Shown here: positions 49,945 to 59,051 of the stretch, in pieces
Layout of the letters: each line of letters starts with the position of its first letter
Numbering within the stretch: the first letter of the stretch is position 1
DNA from: Candidatus Amunia macphersoniae
GTDB taxonomy: Bacteria; Chloroflexota; Dormibacteria; Aeolococcales; Aeolococcaceae
Reading direction: 5' to 3'
DNA: 64,000 bases
Assembly: GCA_016464795.1 (NCBI GenBank)
Contig: JAEKNN010000050.1
Coordinates: forward strand, 1 to 64,000
Translations under genes and position numbers: made by a program
The notes under the pieces: generated by a model
Database searches by the model: none
What the model was told of the DNA's origin: nothing
Seen by the model: the letters and a program-made list of their open reading frames with translations, nothing else

Positions 49945-50863
49945 CGGCGCTGAGCAGAACCTCGGCGAGGTCATCGGTGGAGGTGTGCGGACCACGCTCG
50001 ATCGAGCGCGTGGCGGGCTCGTGCCGGAACCAGGTGCGCTGCGCCTTCACGTAGCGCTGGGTGCGCTGCAGAGCTCTGGCACGAGCACTGGCGACGTCAC
50101 GTCTCCCGCCGATCAGCTCGAGGGCCTCCGTGTAGCCGATGCCGGCCCGCTGCAGAGCGGCCGGGGTGGTCCCTCGACGCAGCTCGTCCTCCACCTCGGC
50201 GACCAGGCCGCCGCTGGCGAACATCCCATCGACCCGCGCCGCCAGGCCCTCACCGTGGAGTGCCCGTTGCGCGTCGAGGACGACGACGCGGACGGGGACG
50301 CCGCCCTGGCTGCGACGTGCCTGCGCCAGCGACGTGGCTCCGCTGCGCAGCAGCTCCAGCGCGCGAACCACCCGCCGAGGGTTGGCCAGGTCCAGCCCGG
50401 CAGCGCCGCCAGGGTCACGCGCGGTCAGCTCGGCGGCGAGCGCCTCCAGTCCCTCGGCGCTGGACGCGGTGGCCGTGAGCCCCTCGCGTTCGGTCTCATC
50501 AGGGGCGAGGCCGTCGAAGTCCCAGCCCTCACGGAGAGCGCGCAGGTACTGGCCGGTGCCACCGACGAGGATCGCCGGCACGCCGCGTCCACCGAGGTCG
50601 CTGAGGGCGGCACGAGCGTGCCCCAGCCAGTCCGCCACCGAGAAGGGCTCGCCCGGTTCACAGAGGTCGAGCAGGTGGCAGCGCACTCCGCGCAACTCCG
50701 CCGGCGTGGGTGCGGCGGTGCCCACCCGGAGCCGGCGGATCACCTGGCGGGAATCGGCGTTGACGAGCTCCGCACCGATCCGGCGGGCCAGCTCGACTCC
50801 CAGCACCGTCTTGCCGGTGGCGGTCGGCCCGACGATGGCCAGCGGCGGCGGCGGCGCGCTCAC
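49916..50863 (-). CDS. miaA: tRNA dimethylallyltransferase
   Basis: MiaA adds a dimethylallyl group to A37 of tRNAs that read UNN codons. The 315-residue protein has the P-loop 'AIVGPTATGKTVLGVELAR', 'AELVNADSRQVIRRLRVGTA', 'HLLDLCEPGEPFSVADW', 'AILVGGTGQYLRALREGW' and 'ANPRRVVRALELL', all conserved. The start overlaps the mutL stop by 4 bases. It is the last gene of miaB-mutS-mutL-miaA; MiaB, from the same run, methylthiolates the same base. Confidence 0.96.
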   Translation of the reverse strand: MSAPPPPLAIVGPTATGKTVLGVELARRIGAELVNADSRQVIRRLRVGTAAPTPAELRGVRCHLLDLCEPGEPFSVADWLGHARAALSDLGGRGVPAILVGGTGQYLRALREGWDFDGLAPDETEREGLTATASSAEGLEALAAELTARDPGGAAGLDLANPRRVVRALELLRSGATSLAQARRSQGGVPVRVVVLDAQRALHGEGLAARVDGMFASGGLVAEVEDELRRGTTPAALQRAGIGYTEALELIGGRRDVASARARALQRTQRYVKAQRTWFRHEPATRSIERGPHTSTDDLAEVLLSAVRCSAAAPG

Positions 50864-52680
50864 TCCGCCGGCCGTCGGAAGATTCGCCGCAGGGTGGCGT
50901 CATCGAAGACGGCCAGGGCTGGGCGGCCGTGGGGACAGGCAAAGCCACCGGACGCCTCGACCAGCCGGTCGAGCAATCGCTGCTGTTCGTCGGCCGCGAG
51001 CTCGTCGCCGAACCTGACCGCGGCGTGGCAGGCGATCAGCGCCGCGGCGCGGTGGCGCTGCTCGGTCACCGGCCCGCCGGCTCCGAGTGAGTCCAGCAAC
51101 TCGCCGAGCAGGCGCGCCGGATCGGCGGCGCTGGCTCCTGCGGGCACCGCCGTGCACCGCAGGGTGGTGGGGCCGAAGGCGTCGACACTGAACCCGCAGG
51201 CAGCGATCAGCTCTCCGTGCACCGAGAACAGCTCCATCCTCCGGGCGTCGCAGTCCACCAGCGCGGGGATGAGCAGCAGCTGGCCTGCCGAGGACCCCGA
51301 TCGCCACTGGGCGATCAGCTCGCTGTAGAGAACCTTCTCGTGCGCGGCGTGGGGGTCGACGACCACCACCCCCGCGGCCGACGTGGCCAGCAGCCAGCGG
51401 CCCTCCTGCTGGCCGAGCGCGCGCAGCCGGCCCAGCCCTCGCAGGGTGGTGCGATTGGCCGGCGCTTGCTGCGCGATCGGCCCGGTCTCGCCGGCAGCAA
51501 GCGCCCGGCCGGCGTCACCGGCGGCGACCGCCCGCCCGGTCTCGTCGGTTGGCTGGGTCCGGCCGGGCGCTCCCGTGGGCACAGACTCCCCCGGCCCGCC
51601 TGGGGCATCCGGTGCGGACCCAGCGTCGGCCAGGCCCAGCTCCGCGCCGCCGCTGAGCGGCCACGCCGCGTGGTACACCGACGCCCCCTGGAGCGCTCGC
51701 CAGCAGGCCCGCTGCACCGCGGCGAACACACCCCGCTCGTCACGGAAGCGCACCTCGCGCTTGGTGGGATGGACGTTGACGTCCACCTCGAGCGGCTCGA
51801 TCTCCACGCTGAGCACGCCGAATGGGTGCCGGCCCGCCGGCACCAGCCCGCGGTACGCCTCCCCGGCCGCTGCCAGCAGTGAGCGGTTGTGGACGCGGCG
51901 CCCGTTGACCACCAGGACCAGCCCGCCCCGGGTGCCGCGGTGCCGCCGCGGCTCGCTGATCGCACCGCCGACGTTGATGTCCCCCTCGGCGGCGACTGCG
52001 AGCATCTCGCTGCTGTCCGGCCCGAAAATGCAGCGCAGCGCGTCATCCAGCGAGCCACCTCGCGAGCGCAGCCGGGCGCGCGAGTCGATGGTGCACGTGA
52101 CCCGGACGTCGGGATGGATGAGCACGACATCGCTCACCACCTCCAGGACGGCGGCGATCTCGGCGCGGTCGCTGCGCAGGAACCGCAGCCGCGCCGGGGT
52201 GGCCGCGAACAGGTCGAGGACCTCCACCAGGGTGCCGGCCGGGCCGCCCCAGCTCCCCTCCTCCACCGTCTCGCCATGACGGACGCGCACCTGTGCGCCC
52301 GCGGAGGCACCTCGTGGCCGCGAGGCGATGGTGACGTCGGCGATGGCGGCGATGCTGGCCAGCGCCTCGCCGCGAAAGCCCAGGGTCCGGACCGCCTCGA
52401 GGTCGGCGGCGAGGCGGATCTTCGAGGTTGCGTGTCGCGCCAGGGCCAGCGGCAGCTGCTCTGGCTGGATCCCGGCCCCGTCGTCAGCAACCCTGATCCG
52501 CACTGTGCCGGCGCCGTCGACGACCACATCGAGGCTGCTCGCCCCCGAGTCGATGGCGTTCTCGAGGAGCTCCTTGACCACCGACGCCGGCCGTTCCACC
52601 ACCTCGCCGGCGGCGATCGCGTCGGCCACGGATTGCGGGAGGCGGCGGATCTCCGCGGCGGTCGACACCGTCCCGGCCAT
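50860..52680 (-). CDS. mutL: DNA mismatch repair protein MutL
   Basis: The 606-residue protein has the GHKL ATPase domain ('VADAIAAGEVVERPASVVKE', 'LLENAIDSGASSLDVVVDGA', 'VADDGAGIQ', 'TLGFRGEALASIAAI'), a Pro/Gly/Ala linker (about 360-430), and a C-terminal dimerisation/endonuclease domain. There the metal motif reads 'DPHAAHEKVLYSEL' instead of DQHA-x2-E-x4-E, with Ser at the last Glu place and a Glu one step later, while 'ACHAAVRFGDEL' and 'CPHGRP' are present. It starts 2 bases after mutS. Confidence 0.96.
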   Translation of the reverse strand: MAGTVSTAAEIRRLPQSVADAIAAGEVVERPASVVKELLENAIDSGASSLDVVVDGAGTVRIRVADDGAGIQPEQLPLALARHATSKIRLAADLEAVRTLGFRGEALASIAAIADVTIASRPRGASAGAQVRVRHGETVEEGSWGGPAGTLVEVLDLFAATPARLRFLRSDRAEIAAVLEVVSDVVLIHPDVRVTCTIDSRARLRSRGGSLDDALRCIFGPDSSEMLAVAAEGDINVGGAISEPRRHRGTRGGLVLVVNGRRVHNRSLLAAAGEAYRGLVPAGRHPFGVLSVEIEPLEVDVNVHPTKREVRFRDERGVFAAVQRACWRALQGASVYHAAWPLSGGAELGLADAGSAPDAPGGPGESVPTGAPGRTQPTDETGRAVAAGDAGRALAAGETGPIAQQAPANRTTLRGLGRLRALGQQEGRWLLATSAAGVVVVDPHAAHEKVLYSELIAQWRSGSSAGQLLLIPALVDCDARRMELFSVHGELIAACGFSVDAFGPTTLRCTAVPAGASAADPARLLGELLDSLGAGGPVTEQRHRAAALIACHAAVRFGDELAADEQQRLLDRLVEASGGFACPHGRPALAVFDDATLRRIFRRPAE

Positions 52681-52682
52681 CG

Positions 52683-55322
52683 TCAGGGGGCGGCGCGCTC
52701 GCGCAGCTCGGCGAGCTTGTTGAGCGCGGCCAGCGGGGTCAAACCGTCGATGTCCAGCTGAGCCAGCTCCTCGACCAGGGGGTGCTGGACCGGGGCGGCG
52801 ATGCCCAGGCTCAGCTGGTCGGGTGTGTCCGAACCGCTTCCGGCTACCGGGCGATCCCGCTCCAGCTCGGCGAGCAGCTGCCGGGCACGCACCAGCACGC
52901 CCGCGGGCACGCCGGCAAGCCGGGCCACATGGATCCCGTAGGAGCGGTCCGCGCCGCCGGGCACGATCCGGTGGAGGAAGGTGATCCCGTCACCCTCCTC
53001 GAGCACGTCGACTCGGGCATTGCTGACCCGGGCCAGGTGCTCCGCCAGGCAGGTCAGCTCGTGGAAGTGGGTGGCGAAGAGGGTCCGGCAGTTGAGGTGG
53101 GGCGCCTCGTGGAGGTGCTCGACCACCGCCTGGGCGATCGACATGCCGTCGTAGGTGGAGGTGCCGCGGCCGATCTCGTCGAGGATGACCAGGCTCCGGG
53201 TGGTCGCCTGGCGCAGGATCACAGCGGTCTCGGCCATCTCCACCATGAAGGTCGAGAGGCCGCCACTCAGATCATCCTGGGCGCCGATGCGGGTGAAGAT
53301 GCGGTCGCAGACACCGACCCGGGCGCGGCGGGCGGGCACGAAGCTGCCCACCTGGGCGAGCAGGGCGATCAGCGCCACCTGGCGGAGGTAGGTGGACTTG
53401 CCCGCCATGTTGGGCCCGGTGAGCACCACGATCCGGTCCGCCGCGTCGAGCCTGCAGTCGTTGGCCACGAACCGCCCAGCCCCCAGCGCCCGTTCCACCA
53501 GCGGATGGCGACCGCCATCGACGTCGAGCACACTCGAGGAGTCAACCAGCGGCCGCGTCCAGTCCAGGTCCGCGGCCACGCAGGCCAGCGAACGGTGCAC
53601 GTCGATGAGCGCCACCGCCTGGGCCGCATCGAGAAGCGCGGCGGCATGACCGGCCACCTCGCCGGCGACCTCCGCCAGCAGCTGCTGCTCGCGAGCGACC
53701 GCCCGCTCCCGGCCCCCGAGCACCACCGTCTCACGCTCCTTGAGCTCGGCCGTGATGTAGCGCTCGGCTCCCACCAGCGTCTGCTTGCGTACGTAGTCGC
53801 CCGGGACCGCGGCGCGGTGCGCGTTGCCGACCTCGATGTAGTAGCCGAACACCCGGTTGTAGCCCACCCTCAGGGAGCCGACGCCGGTGCGCTGCCGCTC
53901 CCTGTCCTCGAGCGCCGCGATCCAGGCCCGCGCGCCGGCGCCCGCCCCGACCAGCTCGTCGAGCTGACTGTCGGCGCCGGGGCGGATGCAGCCGCCGTCG
54001 CGCGCGGTCGCCGGCGGGTCGTCGATGAGGAGCCGGCGCAGCCGCGCGGCCAGCCCATCGGGGGCGACACAGCGCGCGGCCGCGGCGGAGAGCTCGCCCG
54101 CCCCCACCGGCGCGAGGATGTCGGCGACCGCGGGGAGTGCCGAGCAGGCCTGGCGGATGGCGCCGAGGTCGCGCGGGCCGGCGGTGCCCTGCACGCACCG
54201 GGCGACCAGGCGCTCCAGGTCTCGAACCGCTGCCAGCGCCTCACCGAGGGTGTCGCGCAGCCGGACATCGTGCAGGAGCGCGTCGACCGCATCGTGGCGG
54301 GCAAGGATGAGCAGCGGCTCGGTGAGCGGCTCGAGCAGGCGGGCACGCAGCAGCCGGCCCCCCATCGGGGTGCGGGTACTGTCCAGCAGACCGGCCAGCG
54401 ACACTCCCGACCCGCTGAGCGGTGTGACCAGCTCCAGGTTGCGCCGCGTCTGGGCGTCGAGCCGCATGGTGGCGCTGTCGGTGCGACGCCGCACGTGGAC
54501 GAAGCCGGGGCTCAGGGTCATCCGCGCTCGCTCGCAGTAGGCGAGGACGGCGCCGGCCGCACACACTGCAGAGGCGCCGAGGCCGTCGAGGGCGCCGGAA
54601 CCGGTCGCCCGCGCGAGGCGTTCGCGGGCCCGTGAGGCGTCGAAGAAGGCGGGTGGCAGCTGGGTCCGCACGGTCCCGGGGAGCAGGGCAGGCGGCACCT
54701 CGCTGTCGTCGTCGGCGATGAGCAGCTCGGCGACGTCGAGCCGTTCGCACTCCTCGCGCAGCGCCGCCGCCTCCAGGCCGCCGGCGACCTCGGCGAGCAG
54801 GAGCTCGCCGCCGGCGCTGTCGAAGGCGGCGATGCCGGTGCGACCGTTGCTGCTGTGCACCGCCGCGCAGCGAGCCACCCGGTGTTCGTCCAGGTACTCG
54901 GCATCGGTGGCGGTGCCCGGGCTGAGCACCCGGGTCACCTCACGGCGCACCAGCTTGCCGGCCACCACCTCGCCGACCTGGTCCCACAACGCCACCCGAC
55001 GGCCGGCATCGAGCAGCCGCCGGATGTACGTGACGCAAGCGTGATGGGGCACCCCGCACATCGGCAGCCGGCCTGCTGCCCCGAAGCCCCGGCCGGTCAG
55101 GGCCACCCCGAGGATCGGCGCTGCCTCCTGGGCGTCGCTCCCGAACATCTCGTAGAAGTCACCGAGGCGGGCGAGCACCAGCGCGTCCGGGTGCTCCGCC
55201 TTGACAGCCCGGTATTGCTGGAGGATCGGGGTGGCGCCGGCCTGGTCGAGATCGATGATCGGCTCGGAGGACTGGCTGACGCCGCTCTCGTGGGGAGCCG
55301 GCCTGCGCCCCCGCCGGGTCAC
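52683..55322 (-). CDS. mutS: DNA mismatch recognition protein MutS
   Basis: MutS (about 879 residues) binds mismatches and starts repair. The N-terminal clamp has 'DALVLARLGDFYEMFGSDA' with the mismatch-wedge F-x-E, and the ATPase has Walker A 'VLTGPNMAGKSTYLRQVALI', 'DDLSGGLSTFMVEMAETAVI', Walker B 'SLVILDEIGRGTSTYDG' and 'TLFATHFHELT'. GTG 55322 overlaps the miaB stop (GTGA). A later GTG at 55280 ('SQSSEPIIDLDQA') is an alternative. The full MutS1 layout argues against a typical actinobacterium. Confidence 0.97.
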   Translation of the reverse strand: MTRRGRRPAPHESGVSQSSEPIIDLDQAGATPILQQYRAVKAEHPDALVLARLGDFYEMFGSDAQEAAPILGVALTGRGFGAAGRLPMCGVPHHACVTYIRRLLDAGRRVALWDQVGEVVAGKLVRREVTRVLSPGTATDAEYLDEHRVARCAAVHSSNGRTGIAAFDSAGGELLLAEVAGGLEAAALREECERLDVAELLIADDDSEVPPALLPGTVRTQLPPAFFDASRARERLARATGSGALDGLGASAVCAAGAVLAYCERARMTLSPGFVHVRRRTDSATMRLDAQTRRNLELVTPLSGSGVSLAGLLDSTRTPMGGRLLRARLLEPLTEPLLILARHDAVDALLHDVRLRDTLGEALAAVRDLERLVARCVQGTAGPRDLGAIRQACSALPAVADILAPVGAGELSAAAARCVAPDGLAARLRRLLIDDPPATARDGGCIRPGADSQLDELVGAGAGARAWIAALEDRERQRTGVGSLRVGYNRVFGYYIEVGNAHRAAVPGDYVRKQTLVGAERYITAELKERETVVLGGRERAVAREQQLLAEVAGEVAGHAAALLDAAQAVALIDVHRSLACVAADLDWTRPLVDSSSVLDVDGGRHPLVERALGAGRFVANDCRLDAADRIVVLTGPNMAGKSTYLRQVALIALLAQVGSFVPARRARVGVCDRIFTRIGAQDDLSGGLSTFMVEMAETAVILRQATTRSLVILDEIGRGTSTYDGMSIAQAVVEHLHEAPHLNCRTLFATHFHELTCLAEHLARVSNARVDVLEEGDGITFLHRIVPGGADRSYGIHVARLAGVPAGVLVRARQLLAELERDRPVAGSGSDTPDQLSLGIAAPVQHPLVEELAQLDIDGLTPLAALNKLAELRERAAP

Positions 55323-56719
55323 GCCGCCGAGCTCACCGTGTCCAGGTCGAGCTGCCAATGGTTGGCCGCGGCCACCCGACCGACGTGCATCTCACCAGCG
55401 CGGGCGCTGCCCGCCGGCAGCCAGGCCACCTTGCCCTGGCGGGTGCGTCCGTACGCCCGCCCGTCCACCGCCACCCCCTCGACCAGCACCTCCACCCGGC
55501 GGTCGAGCAGAGCGCGGTTGCGGTTGCCGGCGATGCCCCGCTGGATCTGCAGCAGGTGGTTGAGCCGCCGCTTCTTCTCGGCAAGCGGCACGTCGTCCGG
55601 CCGCCGCGCCGCCGCCGTCCCCGGGCGCACCGAGTACGCCTGAATGTGGACCACGTCGTACTCGACGTCGCGGAGCAGCTGGACGGTGCCCTCGAACTCG
55701 GCCTCGGTCTCGCCGCTGAAGCCGACGATGATGTCGGTGGTCAGGGCGAGATCGGGGACTGTCGCCCTGGCCACAGCGATCTTCTCGCGGTACTCGGCCA
55801 CGCTGTAGACCCGGCGCATCCGGCGCAGCAGCTCGTCGTCGCCGGCCTGGACTGGCAGGTGCAGCTGCTCGCACACAGTGGGCAGGTCGCGCATCGCCTC
55901 GAAGAGCTGGGGCACCGCGTTGCGCGGGTGCGAGGTGAGGAAGCGCAGGCGCCACAGGCCTGGGACCGCATCCACAGCAGCCAGCAGCTCCGGCAGCCCG
56001 GTGTTGGTCTGGGGGTCACGGTAGCTGTTGACGTTCTGCCCCAGCAGGGTGATCTCCCGAACCCCACGATCGACGAGCCGGCGCACGTCGCCGACGATCT
56101 CGGCGGTGCTGCGACTGCTCTCGCGGCCACGCACGAACGGCACGATGCAGTAGGTGCACATCTCGTTGCAGCCACCCATCACCGGCACGTAGGCCAGCAG
56201 CCGGTCGGACGCGGGCATGGTCACGGGGCCATCGACGTCACCGCCGTGCAGGGACTGCAGCCGGGCGAAGAAGCCCTCCGGCTCGCGCACGTCGAACATG
56301 TAGTCGAGGTCCGCCATGCGCTGCAGAAGCGCCGAGCCATGCTCGACAGCCATGCAGCCGGTGAGCGCGATCGCACGCCCCGGACGCGCCTTCTTCCAGG
56401 GGATCAGCTCCTTGAACTTGCCGTACACCTTCTGTTCAGCGTTGGAGCGCACAGCGCAGCTGATCAACACAGCGATGTCGGCGTCCTCGAGGGCCACGTC
56501 CGGGATGAACCCGATCTCAGCGAAGCACTCGGCCAGTTGCAGGTGGTCAGCATCATTCATCTGGCAGCCGATGTGCCAGAGGTGAACCCGAGGCGGCCGG
56601 CCCAGCCGCGGCACGATTGGCTCCCGCCCCACCGCCGGCTCCTCTCGCGATCCGCCCCGCTGGGCGAGCGGCAACGGCTGAAACCGCGTCGCCGAGGGGC
56701 TCAAGGTGGGGATGTACAC
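55319..56719 (-). CDS. miaB: tRNA-2-methylthio-N6-dimethylallyladenosine synthase
   Basis: MiaB is a radical-SAM methylthiotransferase acting after MiaA on tRNA A37. The 466-residue protein has the UPF0004 domain ('HLWHIGCQMNDADHLQLAEC', 'VLISCAVRSNAEQKVYGK', 'IALTGCMAVEHG', three cluster cysteines), the radical-SAM motif 'GCNEMCTYCIVPFVRGRESS', 'LLGQNVNSYRDP' and a C-terminal TRAM domain. GTG 56719 lies 10 bases after a -10-like TAGGCT (56735-56730), so the leader is very short. Confidence 0.95.
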   Translation of the reverse strand: MYIPTLSPSATRFQPLPLAQRGGSREEPAVGREPIVPRLGRPPRVHLWHIGCQMNDADHLQLAECFAEIGFIPDVALEDADIAVLISCAVRSNAEQKVYGKFKELIPWKKARPGRAIALTGCMAVEHGSALLQRMADLDYMFDVREPEGFFARLQSLHGGDVDGPVTMPASDRLLAYVPVMGGCNEMCTYCIVPFVRGRESSRSTAEIVGDVRRLVDRGVREITLLGQNVNSYRDPQTNTGLPELLAAVDAVPGLWRLRFLTSHPRNAVPQLFEAMRDLPTVCEQLHLPVQAGDDELLRRMRRVYSVAEYREKIAVARATVPDLALTTDIIVGFSGETEAEFEGTVQLLRDVEYDVVHIQAYSVRPGTAAARRPDDVPLAEKKRRLNHLLQIQRGIAGNRNRALLDRRVEVLVEGVAVDGRAYGRTRQGKVAWLPAGSARAGEMHVGRVAAANHWQLDLDTVSSAA

Positions 56720-56792
56720 GCTGCCCGCAAGCCTAGTGGAGTGCGGCGGACGTTCGTGCCTCCCCGCGGGCCAAAGGTCGGAGGCGGTCAGG

Positions 56793-56858
56793 GCGGTGGT
56801 GTCGCGTAGGAAGCCTCCGCAGCCGTGGCGAGGACAGCGCCCGAAACGACACCACCGC
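56793..56858. repeat. Hairpin-bounded repeat, copy 1
   Basis: A 12-bp perfect inverted repeat (GCGGTGGTGTCG, 56793-56804, and its complement at 56847-56858) encloses 42 bases nearly identical to copy 2. It lies in the 322-base gap 56720-57041, upstream of miaB and downstream of spoVS, which has no credible gene. Confidence 0.8.
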
Positions 56859-56945
56859 TCTGGTCCGCCGGCGCCACTTTTCGCCCCCTCCCCGCAGGAT
56901 CAGTCGCCCGTCGAGACCCGTTCGCGCTAGGCAGAAGGCAGGGGC

Positions 56946-57014
56946 GACGGTGGTGTCGCGTAGGAAGCCTCCGCAGCCGTAGGCGAGGACAGCCCCCGGA
57001 GCGACATCACCGTC
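56946..57014. repeat. Hairpin-bounded repeat, copy 2
   Basis: GACGGTGGTGTCG (56946-56958) pairs with 57002-57014 over 13 positions including one wobble. The core (TAGGAAGCCTCCGCAGCCGT and following) matches copy 1 with few changes. The arm base changes between copies keep pairing, which suggests selection for the folded form. Confidence 0.8.
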
Positions 57015-57041
57015 ACCCCTGCCGGCCGCCCTTCATGCCCA

Positions 57042-57302
57042 CTACCGCGTCTCGACGAGCAACCTGATCCCGGTCCGCTCCTCGCCGTCGATCGAGATGT
57101 CGATGAACGACGGGATGCACACCAGGTCCATGCCTCCGGGGGCCACGTAGCCACGCGAGATGGCGATCGCCTTGATCGCCTGGTTGATGGCGCCGGCGCC
57201 GATCGCCTGCACCTCGACGCGGCTCTGGGTGCGCACCACGCCGGCGATGGCGCCGGCGACGGCCACCGGCTTGCTGGTTGCGGAGACTTTGAGAACTTCC
57301 AC
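57042..57302 (-). CDS. spoVS: Stage V sporulation protein S family (SpoVS)
   Basis: The 86-residue protein covers the whole SpoVS family length: 'VEVLKVSATSKPVAVAGAIA', 'VEVQAIGAGAINQAIKAIAI', 'GGMDLVCIPSFIDISIDGEE'. SpoVS is an Alba-like small nucleic-acid-binding protein found in spore-formers and in many non-sporulating Terrabacteria and Deinococcus. No other sporulation gene is present. GTG 57302 directly follows the 14-base palindrome GGGGATCGATCCCC. It lies behind rny, as in Bacillus, where the two are also near neighbours. Confidence 0.95.
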   Translation of the reverse strand: MEVLKVSATSKPVAVAGAIAGVVRTQSRVEVQAIGAGAINQAIKAIAISRGYVAPGGMDLVCIPSFIDISIDGEERTGIRLLVETR

Positions 57303-57316
57303 GGGGATCGATCCCC
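57303..57316 (-). promoter_or_regulatory. Palindrome overlapping the spoVS ribosome site
   Basis: GGGGATCGATCCCC is a perfect 14-base palindrome that ends immediately before the GTG start and contains the only Shine-Dalgarno-like G-run. Folded as a hairpin, it would hide the ribosome site. Confidence 0.45.
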
Positions 57317-57503
57317 CTTGTGAGGACATGTGCGAGGGCGGTTGCGAAGACGCGATCATGGGATTGTCCCGATTGTGAGGCGACCGGGCCAATCTCGGCC
57401 GCGCCCGCGATGCGATCGTTACTTCCCGCGTCACCTGCGCAGGCGGATTCACCTCGCCGGAGCGGGCACCCCAGCTGGTGCGAGGGGACCTGTTCCCCCC
57501 TCG

Positions 57504-59051
57504 TTACTTGGCGTACTCGACGCTGCGCGTCTCGCGGAGCACCACCACCTTGATCCGACCGGTGTAGTTGCCCTCGGCGTGGAGTCGCTTGGCGATCTGG
57601 CGGGCGAGGATCTGGGCACGGTCGTCGCTGATCTCGTGGGGCCGCACCATCACCCGCAGCTCCTTGCCGGCCTGGACCGCGAAGCTGCGTTCCACGCCGT
57701 CGAACTCGCCGGCGATCCCCTCGATGCGCTCCAGACGCTTCAGCGAGGCGCTCAGCGCCTCCCGCCGTGCGCCGCGACGTGTGGCCGCGATGCTGTCGGC
57801 GGTCATCACGATGAACGCGCCCACCGACCGGGGCTCCTCGTCGTAGTGGTGGGCGCGGACCGCCTGCACCACCGAAGCGGGACGGCCCAGCCGGGCCAGG
57901 ATCTCGCCACCGATGATCGCGTGCGAGCCCTCGACAGAGTGCTCGACGGCGTGGCCGATGTCGTGGAAGAGACCGATCTCCTTGGCCTCCTGCTCGTCGT
58001 AGCCGATCTCGGCCGCGATCATCCCGGCGATGGCCGCGGTGTCCTTGCTGTGGCCGAGGACGTTGTGGCCGTACGAGTTGCGAAAGCGCAGGGTGCCGAG
58101 CAGCTTGGCCAGCTCGGGATGAACCGAGGGCAAGCCCAGCTCCTGGCAGGCCGCCTCGCCCTCCTCCTTGATTCGCTGGATGATCTCGCTGCGGCTCTTG
58201 CCTACCATCTCCTCGATGCGTGCCGGATGGATGCGGCCGTCGGCGAACAGTCGTTCCAGCGTGACCCTGGCCACCTCGCGGCGGACCGGGTCGAAGCCGC
58301 TGAGAACCACCGACTCCGGTGTCTCGTCGACGATGACGTCGACGCCGGTGGCCGCCTCGAGGGCGCGGATGTTGCGTCCCTCGCGGCCGATGATGCGGCC
58401 CTTGAGGTCGTCGCTGGGCAGCTGCATGACGGTCACCGACGATTCACCGGTCTGGTCGGAGGCGTGGCGCTGCATGGCCGCGATCAGGATCTCGCGACTC
58501 CTCTCGGCGGCCTCCTCACGCACCTGGAGGTCGGCGGCTCGAATCCTCTCGGCCACCTCTGAGTCCAGCTCGGCCTCGACACCCGCCAGCAGCTCGGCGC
58601 GCGCCTCCTGCTGGGACAGCGCGGCGACGCGCTCCAGCTCCCGACCCACCAATGAGCGCTCGCTCTCAGTGGTCTGGCGGACCTCTTCGAGCTCCTCCTC
58701 GCGTCGGGAGAGCCGCTGTTCACTCTGCTCGAGCTCACGCAGGCGGCGTTCGTGAGCCTCCTCGCGCTGGCTGTTGCGCTGCTCCAGGCGGGCCACCTCG
58801 GCGCGGCGCTCACGCACCTCCGCCTCGGCCTCTCCGCGGATGCGAAAGGCCTCCTCACGGGCGCTGACCAGGATCTGCTGCGCCTCCTGGTCGACCGACT
58901 GCTGGCGCGCGCGGAGGTCGGTCTCGCCGACCCCGCGCTCGGCCTCGGCCCGACCCGCAGCGCGGCGCGCGTTGTTCGCGTACACCCCTGCGGCCACGGC
59001 GAAGACAACGGCGATGCCGAGCCCTACCAGGGCGACGATCTCGATTGTGAT
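57504..59051 (-). CDS. rny: Ribonuclease Y
   Basis: RNase Y is the membrane-bound endonuclease that starts mRNA decay. The protein (about 515 residues) has an N-terminal helix ('IEIVALVGLGIAVVFAVAAG'), a long Glu/Arg coiled coil (about 30-200), a KH domain ('LKGRIIGREGRNIRALEAAT'), and an HD domain ('GHNVLGHSKDTAAIAGMIAA', 'IGLFHDIGHAVEH'). The start is unusual: the -10 TACAAT (59192-59187) rules out TTG 59201, and no ATG/GTG/TTG lies between the promoter and the helix. AGGAAA stands 7-8 bases before ATC 59051. CTG 59084 is the alternative. Confidence 0.93.
   Translation of the reverse strand: MTIEIVALVGLGIAVVFAVAAGVYANNARRAAGRAEAERGVGETDLRARQQSVDQEAQQILVSAREEAFRIRGEAEAEVRERRAEVARLEQRNSQREEAHERRLRELEQSEQRLSRREEELEEVRQTTESERSLVGRELERVAALSQQEARAELLAGVEAELDSEVAERIRAADLQVREEAAERSREILIAAMQRHASDQTGESSVTVMQLPSDDLKGRIIGREGRNIRALEAATGVDVIVDETPESVVLSGFDPVRREVARVTLERLFADGRIHPARIEEMVGKSRSEIIQRIKEEGEAACQELGLPSVHPELAKLLGTLRFRNSYGHNVLGHSKDTAAIAGMIAAEIGYDEQEAKEIGLFHDIGHAVEHSVEGSHAIIGGEILARLGRPASVVQAVRAHHYDEEPRSVGAFIVMTADSIAATRRGARREALSASLKRLERIEGIAGEFDGVERSFAVQAGKELRVMVRPHEISDDRAQILARQIAKRLHAEGNYTGRIKVVVLRETRSVEYAK

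Noticed and set aside
52782-54635. 617-codon plus-strand ORF opposite mutS
   Set aside because: An antisense shadow typical of high-GC genes. mutS on the other strand has every family motif. The same applies to the long ORFs opposite fdhA, miaB, mutL and recA.
56793-57014. Calling the paired repeats a riboswitch or CRISPR
   Set aside because: Only two copies, with no regular spacers, no cas genes and no match to a riboswitch consensus I can recall.
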